From contig CM038221.1 in assembly GCA_021442155.1 (NCBI GenBank), forward strand, positions 45,331,648-45,395,647: a DNA stretch of 64,000 nucleotides, read 5' to 3'. Under the pieces are notes generated by a model. The model saw only the letters and a list, made by a program, of their open reading frames with translations, did not search any database and was not told the origin of the DNA. The DNA is from Cymbidium sinense (lineage: Eukaryota > Streptophyta > Magnoliopsida > Asparagales > Orchidaceae). Both the position numbers and the translations under genes were made by a program. Below, piece after piece: positions 1-10,830 of this stretch. Positions within the stretch are counted from its first letter, which is position 1. Each line of letters starts with the position of its first letter.

Positions 1-1122
1 TCAAAATTATAGCCATAGGAAAAACTACTTGGTCCTTTTTGAAGGAAATTGTAATCCCATCAAATCTTGACTATTAGATACATTGCTTGTGCTTCCCCGA
101 AGGTGTGGGGTGAGTTTAGAACTCCATCTGAGCTCGAGTGAGCTCAGATCGAGTGATGATTGACGGATGGAATTCATCTCTTCGGAAAGAATCACAATCA
201 CCGGTCGTGATTTGAATGGATGGCTGTGATTAGATCATGATAGATCCCTCTCTTATTTAAGCCTAAATTGTAGGATTAGTCCGACCATCTTCGGATGACC
301 CATGGAGAAAGTGCATCTCATCGGTGATGGTAGGTGGAAGTGACAACTTAAATAACCTATCTCGTCGCACCACATGGAAAGCGTACCGCATCAACTGCTA
401 TGTGGCATGATAGGAGTAGGCGTTTAATAAGCTCTAATTAAACTAATTTTAATGATGAAACTTTCTAAAATCATAACTAATTGTAAAAAAATCTAAAAAA
501 ATGCAAACTCAGGTTCATTTTAAAGATAATTCAGAGAAGAATAATAGAAAATTAAAATTAATTAATTTTGAATTATGATTTTAACTTAATTTGGGTTTTA
601 TTGGAAATGTAATTAAGTTAATTACTTGAACAATTAGTTCCAAACTTTCTAAGGTTGATTAGTGGGATGATCTCTACCTCTCATAATTTTCTTGGAATTT
701 ATTATTGGATTAATTAGGGGAATTGCTTGTTTTACCCCTAATCACTTTCTTAATTAATTAAAATAATTAATTAACCTATTAAATCTTGATAAATTCATTA
801 ATTAAGCTGTTAATCATCATGAAATAGTGAATGGACTTAGGGAATGAGATTAGGATTTCTTTTCCAATCTTTTCCCCTAAGTTTATTTCATTTGGATAAA
901 GACTTAATTAATTTGCAATTTAATTAATGTCTTAATCACCTCATTAATTAATTAAATTAATCAAACTCAAAACCAAATCATTCTAGAACTTAATCACTTA
1001 ATTCTTGGGTAGATTCTTAGGTGTTCAATAACCTAAGAGGATTTCAAAGGAAATTATAATCAAATTATATGTGTAGGATGGTTATGAAAGTACTTATTAA
1101 ACTCTTTAGCTTAATTAACCAA

Positions 1123-1218
1123 TAATTATGAGCCAATTGCATTAGGCCCCTTTATTTCTTAGGTGCATTGCTGATTTAAATTCTATGTGGTTGCATATCA
1201 TATGTTGGCTCATAATTA
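1123..1218. repeat. Long-range inverted repeat inside E4 LTR
   Basis: Perfect 14-base arms, TAATTATGAGCCAA at 1123-1136 and its reverse complement at 1205-1218, enclose about 68 bases that include TGCATTAGGCC. The same stem-loop is present in E1 (18143-18237), with weaker right arms in E2 (near 27690) and E3 (near 53625). Function unknown. Confidence 0.75.
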
Positions 1219-3178
1219 CTTGTTTAATTATGTTAAAGTGGTATAGGTAAGGGGTAATTAATGGATTTTATTCACACCATAACCTAAATAAAACATAAAA
1301 TCAACCTAATTATTCTAAAAATTAAACTAAACCAATTCACGCTTGGGGATATGAGTTAGGACCACCAAACCTTTCTCACATTTTCTAAGTCAAATCAAAT
1401 TAAAAAACAATCTCCTTAAAGAATTTTGATTCACTTTAAATGATCTTATAGGATTATCCTTAGGAATTAATTAGGGTGAATCAAGTCATATTCTTACATC
1501 ACTTTATTTCTTTCCAAGCATGCTAAATATTGTTTGTCATATAAAATCATGCATCATTTCTTTTGAAAAGTCAATTAAGTAAAATGTTTCCTTTTATGTC
1601 AAATTTCATGTTTTGGCTAAAGTTAAGAATATGAGTGGCTATTATCACTATTAAACCAAAATTTATTTTCAAAACCCATAAATCAAAGATTATGAATGAA
1701 GTGAAGCTACTTATAAGTACTTATAAGCTTGTATGTGATTATAGCATAAGATGTGCATTATGTTTTGTTTTATTTCCTTCTCTTAACATGGATTTGAATG
1801 AGATTTGCAAAGTGTATAGTTCATTTGAAAATAACACAACACATGCTTAAATATATTCCTATGCATTTCTATGTTATGACTTAAGAAATATCTTCACATT
1901 GCACATGTAAATTATACAATCAAATCAAACAAAAATCTTTTGCATGATTCTTCATCTATTAATTCCTTTTTGCACATTTACACATATTTAAGAAAAGTGG
2001 TATATTAGTATGCACATCCTAGGGTTGCAAGGCTTTAAGTAGCCCCAAGTAGGTCTTGTACCTTACACCCGTGGTGTAGAAAATAATGGCGTCGTACTCA
2101 CTTATGTCTTTTATATATGTAGATGTGCATTTTATTAAAGGATGGGAAATCCCCTTTTTTCTATATAATAAAAACATGAATTCATGGAATATCCAAATTT
2201 TCAAATCATATCTCTTAGCATTCATCATCAAAGTGTGCTAAAATATTCATTGCATGTATAGTTATGCTTAGATCATTCGTATGAATGGTATACATGGTGG
2301 AAAGAAATAAATAGTTGTGTGCCATGTGGTAGTAATCCACCCTGATTAATCCTAAGATGCTTTTCTTATTGAATAGGGCAATTTAGAACAAATCTAAACT
2401 TAGGATTAGTTAAAACACATAATAAAATATTCACTAAAGAAAATTCATTAATCAATCTACCTTAGAAATGTTTTAAGGTAGGAATGAAAGAGAAGTTCTC
2501 TTCTCTTTTCTTCTCTTCACGACATTTAGAAATTAAGTGTAGGTTCATTCAAACCAAATCAAATCATCAACTAAAATTGACAAATCAACTAAATCACTTA
2601 AAATGAAACCACCCTCTAAATTGAATCATTCACACTTAGAAAATTCAACCTTAAATCCTAGCTAAGACATGCCACACAAGCCTTAAATGATGCACACATT
2701 AGGCTAAGTCACCATTTCTTGCTCTATGTTAGGGTGGTGCATAGTTTGATGCTAGATTTTATTTTATGATGTAATATTTTTAGACGGGATGTTAGGGTAT
2801 ATGTGCATAGTTTGGATGTTAGGTCAATCTTAGCCTAATCATGTCTTCTGCAGGGGGTTGTGCTTAAGGGTTATTGTAATAAAAATATAAATACTTTTAC
2901 TATGTAGGTTGCTTATACCCCTAAGCATAACCAAAAATTAGGACAGGTGGACTTGGTTACCCATGTGAGGTGTTAAGTCCAAATTATTCATATAACTGCT
3001 TGGGTTGTGAGGCATGTTTAGCTAATCTCTATTTTATAGGTTTTATTAGATTTATCTTTCCCATTTTAATGTAAATATTACAATTAAGTTTTGGAATGAA
3101 TGTTATTGGGGATTATGATGAACATTGGTTATAAGATTATGTCTTATGTACTTGGAGTAAACTACATCCTAAGTCAAA

Positions 3179-3226
3179 TGAAGAAAGAAAGAAATTAAGA
3201 AAGGAAGAAATAAAGAAATGAAGAAT
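3179..3226. repeat. Purine (GAAA/GAA) tract in E4 LTR
   Basis: An imperfect GAAAGAAA/GGAAGAAA run. It is the reverse complement of the TTCTTTC tract at the same LTR position in the minus-strand copies (near 16570, 25670, 45890 and 51620), so the tract is ancestral to the LTR. Confidence 0.7.
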
Positions 3227-4486
3227 TAAGACACCCATAACATGAATTCTTTTTTTGTTGTAATTTGTCTTGTATATAGGTAGAGCTCGGCAACCCATTT
3301 CTTTTGGTTATCTGGTGCCGGCCGAGCTTTTGATCCTTTTGTGCTAATTTTATAAATTGATTGATGTTTTGTTTATGATTGTGCATTAGGATGGCATGAT
3401 TTTCCTAGTTTCTTAATTACTTGATGATTGTTGAATGGCCTGGAGGCGATTAGACTCTTAAGGAAAAATAAATTTTTTATCCAATTAGTCAACCCAAAAT
3501 TAAATTAAGCAACTCATAACCTCACCTAAAGCCTAAGATATAAATCAAGATAATAAAAGATTTATCAACCCCTTAGCTGGATGTTGTATGTCTCACATCA
3601 TGCATAAAGCATATCACTTCACTCTTGCTAATGGAGGGCTTACACCTTTGCTAGAGAAAATGGCTTGACCTTTGAGAGCCATGGTGGAAACACACCTTCT
3701 TCTTTCTGATTTTGTTTCATAACCAATTTTCTCATGCATTAGGCATATAAAATCCCATAGCCTATGTCAAATAAAAATGTTCAAAAATGAAAATAAAACT
3801 TAACAAAATTTGCATTAGATTAAGTCATTTATTCATTCCCTTCATGATTTAGTCTCTTAGGGAGTGAGTTTAGAGACTTAGTCTCCTTTCTAAATAAACA
3901 ACAACTTAGCTATCTTGCAAAGCATAAGACTTGCTACATGTATTTAAAATCATAGGAGGAGTTAGTTGGAGGCCACCCCCAAGCGGTTGTAAGTCCAACA
4001 GTCAGGTGATTTATTCTCTCTTGTGGAGATAAACCATATACCACTTTTCCTTAGATTTAGGTCATGCTTTAGCCCTCACCAAAGCTCTCTAGATTTAGGA
4101 TCAAAGATTATTATTTCCTTTTGTGGGCTACAAGCATAAATCCTCACCTCTCAGGCATTTCCATGATCTTGCATTATGGAATTATAAGCTCTAGATTTCT
4201 AATAAAAATTCAACAATTTCAAAAATATAAAGCCCAACCATAGGATAGTTTGGGATGCTCAATAAGTTTCTAGCATTGTGAGCTTCTCTTACTCATCTCC
4301 CTTTGGTTTCGATAATAACTCCCTCCATTTGATCAATCCCACTTGATTTTTCAAAAAAAAAAACCAATTTATTGATAGTCTTATCTTTAAAATCTTTGGA
4401 GATAACAAACATTTATCTTAATCGAGAGTATTCTTAAGGAATTTCATTTCTTAGGATGTAATAAACTATGGGGGCTTGCCTCCATA

Positions 4487-4491
4487 GGAAC
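4487..4491. repeat. Target-site duplication of E1, left copy (GGAAC)
   Basis: GGAAC ends exactly where the E1 LTR terminus starts. The right copy at 22292-22296 reads GAAAT. The uninterrupted LTR in other copies reads GGGAACctaac (reverse complement of the block near 15315), so GAAAT is GGAAC with one G-to-A and one C-to-T change. Confidence 0.75.
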
Positions 4492-4566
4492 TATGGTGAA
4501 ATATTTTAGCCTTCATCTATTCTTTCAAAGAGGATAAATGAAAACATAAATATATGCCTTCACTTT
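4492..4566 (-). mobile_element. E1 3' LTR remnant (~75 bp)
   Basis: Bases 4494-4563 align with 15026-15095 (TGGTGAAATATT, then CTTCATCTAT and GAGGATAAATGAAAA). This is the sense 3' end of the LTR. It runs directly into integrase C-terminal sequence at about 4567, so the rest of this LTR and the 3' non-coding region were deleted. Confidence 0.75.
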
Positions 4567-5640
4567 TGATGGGCAATAATTGGTCTCTTTAGGACTAACA
4601 CAAGTTCTCCTACTTGGAAAGACCTCGAGCAGACCAGCTTGTTGTGATCTTGAATCATTTTGGCCTTGTACAACTTGAGGTTCTGGCACGCCCATAGGTG
4701 ACTCTCCTCCAAACCTTCGAGCTCTTCTAATCATAATTTTGCATTATACTCTGTAGTGATCTTGCTACCCAATGTTATCCTTAGTGATGGGTGTTGAACT
4801 CTAAAGGTAGAACAGCTTCGGACCCATACACTAAGGAAAAGGGAGTAGATTGAGTTGGAGTTTGGTATGTGGTGCGGTAGGCCCACAAGGCTTCAACCAA
4901 CTGCTCATTCCACTATCGCTTGTTGTCTTCAAGAGTCTTCTTTAATATTTGGATGAGAGTTTTGTTGAATGCTTCTACTAAGCCATTTTCTTTATGGTAG
5001 TAGATGATGGAGTTTCTCCAGTCTATACCATATCTTCTAGCGAAGCTGTAGATCTTGGTGCTTTTGAATGCAGTACCATTATTGGATATAATTTGTCAAG
5101 ACACCCTGAACCTATATATGATATGGTTCTTAAAAAATTAAAGCACATGCTGAGCTATGACCTCCTTGAGTGAGATTGCCTTTGCCCACTTGGAAAAGTA
5201 GTCGGTGGCAACTAGAATGAATCGATGACCCTTGGAAGAAGGAGGATTGATAGGATCCATAATGTCGGTACCCCAACACTCAAATGGCCATGAAGCCAAT
5301 GTAGGGTGTAGAATGTTTGGTGGTTGATGTAGGACCACACCATGTACCTAACAGTGATGGCATTTCCTAGCTACATCCATGCAGTCTGTAATCATCAAAG
5401 ACTAGTAGTATTCTGGTCTCTTGATCTTTGTCTTCATCTTTGGACCAGATTGGTGTACTCCGCATAGACCTGAATGTACCTCGGTGGTAATGCCATAGAC
5501 TACATTTTTATCTAAATAACATAACCACATTTGATCAAAGGACCATTAGTACAGGATGCCATCAATGAGAGTATAGGAGAGAGCTCTCTGTTTCACTTAA
5601 TGGGCTTGTAACTTGAGGTAGTTTCCCGGTGTTCAAATAG
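4567..5640 (-). pseudogene. E1 integrase domain (degenerate)
   Basis: Reverse-strand translation gives the integrase order. An HHCC-type zinc region lies at about 5360-5480 (HSGLCGVHQ ... DCMDVARKCHHC). The catalytic-core start is at 5138-5310 (WGTDIMDP ... ILVATDYFSKWAKA), and the second core motif at about 5070-5095 reads ISNNGTAF. The family normally has D-N-G at this place, so the second catalytic Asp appears as Asn. The Glu segment GLVEAFNKTL is near 4965-5000. The C-terminal segment with the ELEG/NLE.YK region is frameshifted at 4570-4730, and the extreme GPF-LKKYY end seen in E2 and E3 is missing because of the adjacent deletion. Integrase would insert the cDNA into host DNA; this copy cannot. 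Confidence 0.8.
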
Positions 5641-5719
5641 TCTATGAATGATTGCCTCCAATATAGCTCCTTGTCCATATAGGCAACGACAACCTCTCCC
5701 TCAAGAGAAAGTCTCTCAA

Positions 5720-6125
5720 TGAGTTAGATCAATAAGGGATAGGACTTGTCTATTTTGGACTCTTATTTGGAATGGACTCACTTGCAAGTTTGCATACTTC
5801 AAAGTTTCCAAACCAATGGTTTTAGAATTTGGGGCCAAAACCAAAACAATCCGGAAAGCGAGAATCCTTAGATGTTGATGCTCTTGACACACTATAATAG
5901 CTAACTATAGACCAGCAATTAAAGCCTCATACTCAACTTCGTTGTTGGTGCAGGGGTTAAGATAGTATGAGAATCTCATCACATTGTAGTCTAGAGTTAG
6001 GAGAACTATTCCTATCCCTGCCATTCCTAGAAGAGTAGATCGTGGGGCTTCCCCTTTATGAAAAGAAGCTGCACCATCAAAATACATCTCCCATTGGAGA
6101 TTTTTAACCTCCCCTAAGTTCATGA
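5720..6125 (-). pseudogene. E1 archaeal-type RNase H (second RNase H), truncated
   Basis: An open stretch at 5905-6123 translates to WEMYFDGAASFHKG ... TNNEVEYEALIAGL. Both motifs are typical of the aRNase H domain that the Tat lineage carries between its own RNase H and integrase. The C-terminal part found in E3 (KVLKPKLHHYHEY ... RENAVADALAKLA) is missing: compared with E3 60410-60530, about 120 bp are gone around 5820-5850. The VQNRQ/SLID linker to integrase is recognisable near 5740-5770. Confidence 0.8.
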
Positions 6126-6224
6126 TTTGTTCATCAGGGAGATCGTCACTAAGCAGAGTATCAACAAGAAGTGGGTGTGCTACTAAGAAAGTTCATGCTT
6201 GTCCTTTTATCGCATGGAGGGGTA

Positions 6225-6620
6225 TGAATTTGATATCGAACTGAAAGAATCATGGACCATCATGCCAAATGTTTGGATAGTGTTGGTCGTGTCATGAGAT
6301 ACTGCAGTGGATTGGTTCTGGAAATCAAGTTCACCTTATGAGAAAACATATAGTGTCGTAGCTTTTGGGAGGCAAAGATCAAAGCTAGGCAATATTTCTC
6401 AATAGGTGGGTAGTTCACTTCAGCAGGAATCGAATGATGACTGTGGTAGTAGAGAGCACTCTCCTTCCTTTTATCATTGGCTTGGGCCAACAATGCACTG
6501 AGAGAGTTGTCTAAGGCTGCAGTGTAGAGGATGAGTGGCCTACCTGGGATAAGGGCTGCTAGAACTGGCGGCTTCACCAAATACTACTTGATATCTTCAA
6601 AGGCATGCTGACACTTGTCA
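6225..6620 (-). pseudogene. E1 reverse-transcriptase-linked RNase H domain
   Basis: Positions 6260-6580 are open for 106 codons and read MVKPPVLAALIPGRPLILY, then SALLAQ, then IEKYCLALIFASQKLRHY, then NPLQYLMTRPTLSKHLA. This is the standard RNase H of plant Ty3/gypsy pol. In the canonical LYYLSR position it reads LYYHSHH. The Asp/Glu/Asp set cannot be fully placed because of local decay. It sits directly downstream of RT, and a linker leads to the second RNase H. Confidence 0.8.
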
Positions 6621-7520
6621 TCCCACTTAAACTTGGCATCCTTTTTGATAAGTGCTGAGAATGGCTTGCATCTCCCTGATAGGTTGAACATAAAGCATCT
6701 TAGATACGCCAACCATCCTTAGAAAGATCTAAGTTGAGTTAAACTCTTAGAAGGTGGCATTTCTAAGATAGCTTTGATCTTTTCTGGATCTATTTCTATT
6801 CACCGGTGTTGGACAACAAACCCAAGGAATTTTCCTGAAGCTACTCCAAATGCAAATTTTAGGGGATTCATTTTGAGGTTATATTATCTTAGCCATTTGA
6901 AAACCACTCTCAAGTCAAAGAGATGGTCTTCCTTTTCTCTGCTTTTGACTACTAGATCAACAATTTAGAACTCAACCTGATGATGGATGAGTTCGTTGAA
7001 GATAGTCATGGCATGTTTGTAGCCGCATTTTTTAAAAGAAAGGCATGACCCTATAACAATAGATTCTGATTAGGGTTCAAAAAGTAGTGTTTCTTTCATC
7101 CTCGGGGGCCATCTTGATTTGGTTGTAGCCAAATGACCCATCCATAAAGGAGATAACTACATGAGATAAGGTGATGTCCACCATTAATTCTGGTATAGGA
7201 AGAGGAAACTCATCTTTATGACATGCCTTATTTAAGTCCCTGAAATTGATGCTGCCATACTTCTTCCTAACTGGTATGACACTGGATAACAAGATTGGGT
7301 ATTTTTCTTCCCTGATGAAACTAGCATCGATTAGTTTCTTGACTTCAGAAGTGACCTGTTGTTCAATTTCTAGTCGCATGCGTATAGGATCTTGCTTGAT
7401 AGGGTTAGCACTAGGATCTATTGCTAGTTTGTGGACTACCACATCAGGAGATAATCGGCATCTCTTCATAACTCCATGCAAAGAAGTCTTTAAACTTAGT
7501 CAATAGCCTAACTAAGTCAT
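6621..7520 (-). pseudogene. E1 reverse transcriptase domain (catalytic motif lost)
   Basis: The N-terminal fingers are open at 7077-7481: the RMRLEIEQQV region, KKLIDASFIREEKYP, VIPVRKKYGSI, FRDLNKAC, then FMDGSFGYNQIKMAPEDE. The ICVD residues normally before FRDLNKAC are absent. The active-site region at about 6954-6970 reads F-stop-I-V-D where E2 and E3 have YYVDD/CYVDD, so the catalytic centre is destroyed. The palm/thumb part (NPRNFLG.., CQP) persists in broken frames to about 6620. Several single-base indels separate the pieces. Confidence 0.85.
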
Positions 7521-8330
7521 TAGTTTCTTCTTCATTCAGCAATGAACTGATGTATGTCGGGTGTGAATTTTCTTCTATCCTGAGATTGATTTCTTTAAGC
7601 TTGTCAATTATTGAATGAATCTTCTCTTTAAATTCTGGTAGTGCATCTTTGATTTGGGGATCATCTGGATCATCTGAGATTTCTAGACACACATCCTCAT
7701 AAGCATTAGTTTTGTGAAAAGAACCTATTAGACTCCAGATGGTTGGAGACAATTAAGCAGTAATCGTTATCATCGATTAGACCTACTATACCAAATCCTA
7801 GTCATGATCTTAATTGTGCATCCCTGCTTGTGTTGTTCCATAGCTTTTTAAAGTACTCTGACCTGTGCTTAAACCATGAATAAGGAATCAAACCCTTCTT
7901 TGCAAGATTAATAACACAAGGTGAGTACCAATCAAAAGGTAATTCCATTAATTCTTTATATGAATTCTCCTCAAGTTCTACATCAACTTCAGGACTTGAG
8001 GAGGATGATCCTAAAAAGAATCTCTTTGGCTTCATATCATTGAAAGACTTAGGGGCTTCCTTAACTACTAAACCTTCAACTTTTTGAGATGAAAGTGAAG
8101 TTAGAGCTAAGGTTCCTAACTGCTGTCTGATAGTTTCACATACATTTGATTCGAATACTTTGCTTTGTCTAGAGGCCTAGCCTTTTTTCATTGTTCAGCT
8201 CGAGTGTCACCTCCAATGAAACCCGTTGAGAGGGGTTGGCTGGTATGCTAATCACATTAGACTCATTCTCCGAGCTCGATTTCAAGTCTATATGAATAGT
8301 AGGGGTACTCCTATGAACTGGAACATAACC
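7444..8330 (-). pseudogene. E1 RT-upstream polyprotein linker
   Basis: Open pieces at 7802-8035 (EENSYKELMELPFDWYSPC ... AKKGLIPYSW) and 7444-7752 (KEINLRIEENSHPTYISSL, then FKDFFAWSYEEMP). The last motif is the segment usually found just before RT in plant Ty3/gypsy polyproteins. The same pieces occur in E2 (37140-37560) and E3 (62170-62650). No enzyme function is visible; it is probably structural linker. Confidence 0.75.
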
Positions 8331-8339
8331 CCTATTAGT

Positions 8340-8600
8340 TGATGTCCAATCAAAGGTCTTCCACCTCTAGAATTTTCTCTATTTCTACCTCTGCCTCTGC
8401 CTAGTAGAGGTCGAGTCATCCTACCCACATGTCTATATGATGGAATGAACTGTGGGTGGAAAGTGATATGCGGCTCTATTTCTTCTTCAATTTCCCTTCC
8501 TTATTCACTTGGATTTTTGATTTTTCTTTTTATTTTTCTTTTTCTTTATTTTCTTTTTCTTTTGAATTTGAATTTTATCCAAGTTCATGAGGAAGGGTGT
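8340..8600 (-). pseudogene. E1 Lys/Glu-rich and RG-rich linker between protease and RT
   Basis: A sense-strand run of GAAAAAG/GAAAATAAAG (plus strand TTTTTCTTT, 8515-8570) encodes a Lys/Glu-rich stretch. It is followed by HPQFIPSYRHVGRM and then GRGRGRNRE..SRGGR, which reads openly at about 8345-8455. The arrangement recurs in E2 (37850-38010) and E3 (62890-63125). The RG-rich piece resembles an RGG box, a known RNA-binding type of sequence; an RNA-binding role here is inference. Confidence 0.65.
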
Positions 8601-9050
8601 TTTGAGGAAGATAGTAGGTCACATCCTCATATATCTCAACCTCTCTAACTGAAAATGGCTTTTCATCTCCTTTGACATGGTATTCGATCCCATCTTTTTG
8701 AAACTTAATGCACCGATGAAGTGAGGATGGAATTATCTTGTACTGGTGTATCTTAAACCCTAAAAGTCTGAATCTGCCCATGTCCACTATGATAAGAAGG
8801 GAACAGTTGTGCTCCATGTCCCCCAGAAGAAGGTCTTCATCTGTGAAGGTGATTCCCTGGGCTTCTTTTGAATAATGTCCCTCCCTTCCAATAGCGGTCA
8901 GCTTAGCTAAGTATATCTCAGGATCAAGGAGAGCCTTGATTAATAATTTTCTCATCTCTTTGGATAAGACAAGAGCATCATATATGCTTAGCTTAGATGG
9001 AAACATTCTTAGGTGAGATAGGACATTATAGTCCACCTCGGACTAATCCT
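8575..9050 (-). pseudogene. E1 protease domain, active site deleted
   Basis: Open for 153 codons at 8575-9036. It starts YNVLSHLRMFPSKLSIYDAL, continues ALLDPEIYLAK, then FTDEDLLLGDMEHN, and ends VEIYEDVTYYLPQNTLPHELG. The FT.EDL..DMEHN segment precedes the retropepsin core in this family. Compared with E3 63290-63500, about 230 bp are missing near 8750. The missing part includes the segment containing the catalytic Asp, although the reading frame continues across the junction. Confidence 0.75.
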
Positions 9051-9595
9051 CCATAAGTATATCCATGGGTGGAGCATCCTGTGGAGGGGCTTCTCGATCC
9101 TCTAAACCAATGACTTATTTTCCTTTATCTTGAGGTGCTGCCTTAGGAGGTAGAACCTTGCCACTGTGGAGGTTAACTTCAGTGATCTGTTGTGGAAGCA
9201 TTATGGAAGATTCTACCTACATGTGAGGCTCACCTGACTTCTCCTATGACCCCTCAGTGGATGATTTCAAGTCTATCTCAAGAGGTGAACCCATAAAATT
9301 TAGAGTAGAAAATCCAACTCTAAATTAGAAAGAGGAATATCAAAATTATTGTAGTTTTGTTTATACTTGAAGAGTTACCATTAGGAATAGATTTAGGCAA
9401 CCCATCAGAAGTGTCACAGATATAATTCAAGTTAGCTTTATTCTTTAATTTCTTAGAATTGATAGGAGGTACATAGTAGAAATCAAGTAAAGTAAGAGGG
9501 GTGAGGGATTTGATGCCCTCATTTGATCGATACAAGATGTCTACTAGAAGAAGCTAGGCGAAGTAGAGGTAGTCATGTAGTAGCAAAGTGGTGGA
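9050..9595 (-). pseudogene. E1 gag-protease spacer (unrecognised)
   Basis: Reverse-strand sequence with homologues in E2 (38640-39240) and E3 (63660 to window end), so it belongs to the polyprotein. A piece at 9320-9535 is open. I recognise no domain. Confidence 0.55.
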
Positions 9596-10130
9596 CTAGA
9601 GCGGACTGATTGGTTGTGCTGCTGGGCTATCTCGAGCTGGCACATGCTTCTGCTGCTGCCAAGCTCCCCCTTTCCCTAAGTTGGCTCTTGCAACTTGCAA
9701 ACCTTCCTTGATGTTGGAGGTTTGAGCTAGCTCAGGCACCTGTAAGAAAAGTTTCTTGATTTTGTAGACAATTTTCTTAGAGATTTTGGATAAAGAGATA
9801 TCCCAACCTTCTTTGGTTTTGGAAGGATCAGTCATCCCCAAAGATTACCCTAATGGATATGGATGGTTGTTCTACATGATATTCCTTCAAGATAACTATA
9901 GCTTCTGTCTTGAAGCTATGTTCAAGCTAGTCCTTGAATGTAAAACAATCCTCCAAAACATGACCTAGCATGCGATGGTAGGGGCAAAAGTTAGGATCAT
10001 TGCTTTTGCCCACTTTCTCCGGCCTTCTAGGTTTGGGTAGCTTAAAGTCGAGTTTCTTTAAGAGATTCTTAAAAATTTTCCTAACTACCTCCTTAAATGA
10101 ATATGGTTTGTTTAATTTATCCATAAGAGT
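9596..10130 (-). pseudogene. E1 gag nucleocapsid region with zinc knuckle
   Basis: The segment at 9927-10124 reads MDKLNKPYSFKEVVRKIFKN, then NFCPYHRMLGHVLEDCFTFKD. The Cys-His-Gly-His-Cys pattern at about 9940-9990 is the variant zinc knuckle (C-x2-H-x3-GH-x4-C) of plant Ty3/gypsy gag, expected to bind the genomic RNA. Downstream at 9596-9841 comes a segment containing WDISLSKISKKI and KIKKL, also found in E2. A frameshift near 9900 separates the two. Confidence 0.8.
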
Positions 10131-10830
10131 AGGTGGACCAAAGCTACTTAGCGGAGGGTATGTGTACCGCTGCTACTATGGATAAGGCTGAGGAGGAGGT
10201 GGTGTAGGCCATGGAGGCTATTATGGAAGTTGGTAGGACTTCCTTGGTGGTGGTAGAGGAGGTGGAAGTGACGGCTATGGAGCACGAGGTCTCTCATACT
10301 ACTCTCTAGTTGGCTGCTTTCCCTTGTCTACCACTGTCACTGCCCCTAGTTTCTTCTCATACACCTTCTGTGGCTTTGGCTTTGTTGGTTGATCTAGAAA
10401 AGGAAACTATTTGGCTTCTCCTTGGAAGCTAGCCACCTTGTTGATTAGCTTCTCAAAGGTTTTGATGGTGAAACCTTTGAGCATGAAGCGAGCCATGGAT
10501 ATTCTTAGAATCTCGATGGCATGTTCAAATTGGCTCATTTCATACTCAAATTATGCCATCCGAGAATGTAATCAATGAGGGACTCATCATGGTTTGTTGA
10601 GCCATTGCACCCTCTGATCACCCTGAGCTCAAAACTTCTTAATGAAGAGTTGCTCCAACTCAAAAAACTCTTCTTGATTGTTGGGAGTTCGGTATGATCG
10701 GCTATGCTACTACTACAAAAGTTGGAAAAATAAAGCTTCACTACCACGAATATTGGCAAATGCTATATATTGCCTTGGGTTCCCACTGCCATCGAAGATC
10801 TTGAAAGAAGGTTACACGAAACCCTTAGGG
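10131..10830 (-). pseudogene. E1 gag capsid core and proline-rich region
   Basis: Starting near 10810 the reverse strand reads PSFKIFDGSGNPRQYIA, the usual start of the retrotransposon gag domain. It continues with ELEQLFIKKF near 10640 and MARFMLKGFTIKTFEKLINK near 10470, then a Pro-rich tract at 10150-10300. At least five in-frame stops and shifts interrupt it. The expected role is the virus-like particle shell. Confidence 0.75.

Larger units (their letters stand above)
1..4491 (+). mobile_element. E4 LTR, left part, opposite orientation to all other copies
   Basis: This is LTR sequence of the same family, reverse-complemented relative to the LTRs at 15024, 24064, 44463 and 50907. Anchors that match in reverse are the GGCAAGCCCCCATAG block (here near 4470), the GAGAAGAGAACTTCTC block (near 2500), the GTGTAAGGTACAAGACC block (near 2060) and the TTATGAGCCAA inverted repeat (1123-1218). 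It corresponds to LTR positions from about 300 to 4800 counted from the LTR's sense 3' end. The first 60-100 bases are diverged and the LTR continues left of the window. It is interrupted at 4491 by element E1 and resumes at 22297. No supported coding region lies here; short open frames are chance. Confidence 0.85.

Noticed and set aside
2019..2231. 70-codon open frame in E4 LTR as a gene
   Set aside because: It lies in LTR sequence on the antisense strand; homologous LTR positions in other copies do not keep the frame and no family motif is seen.
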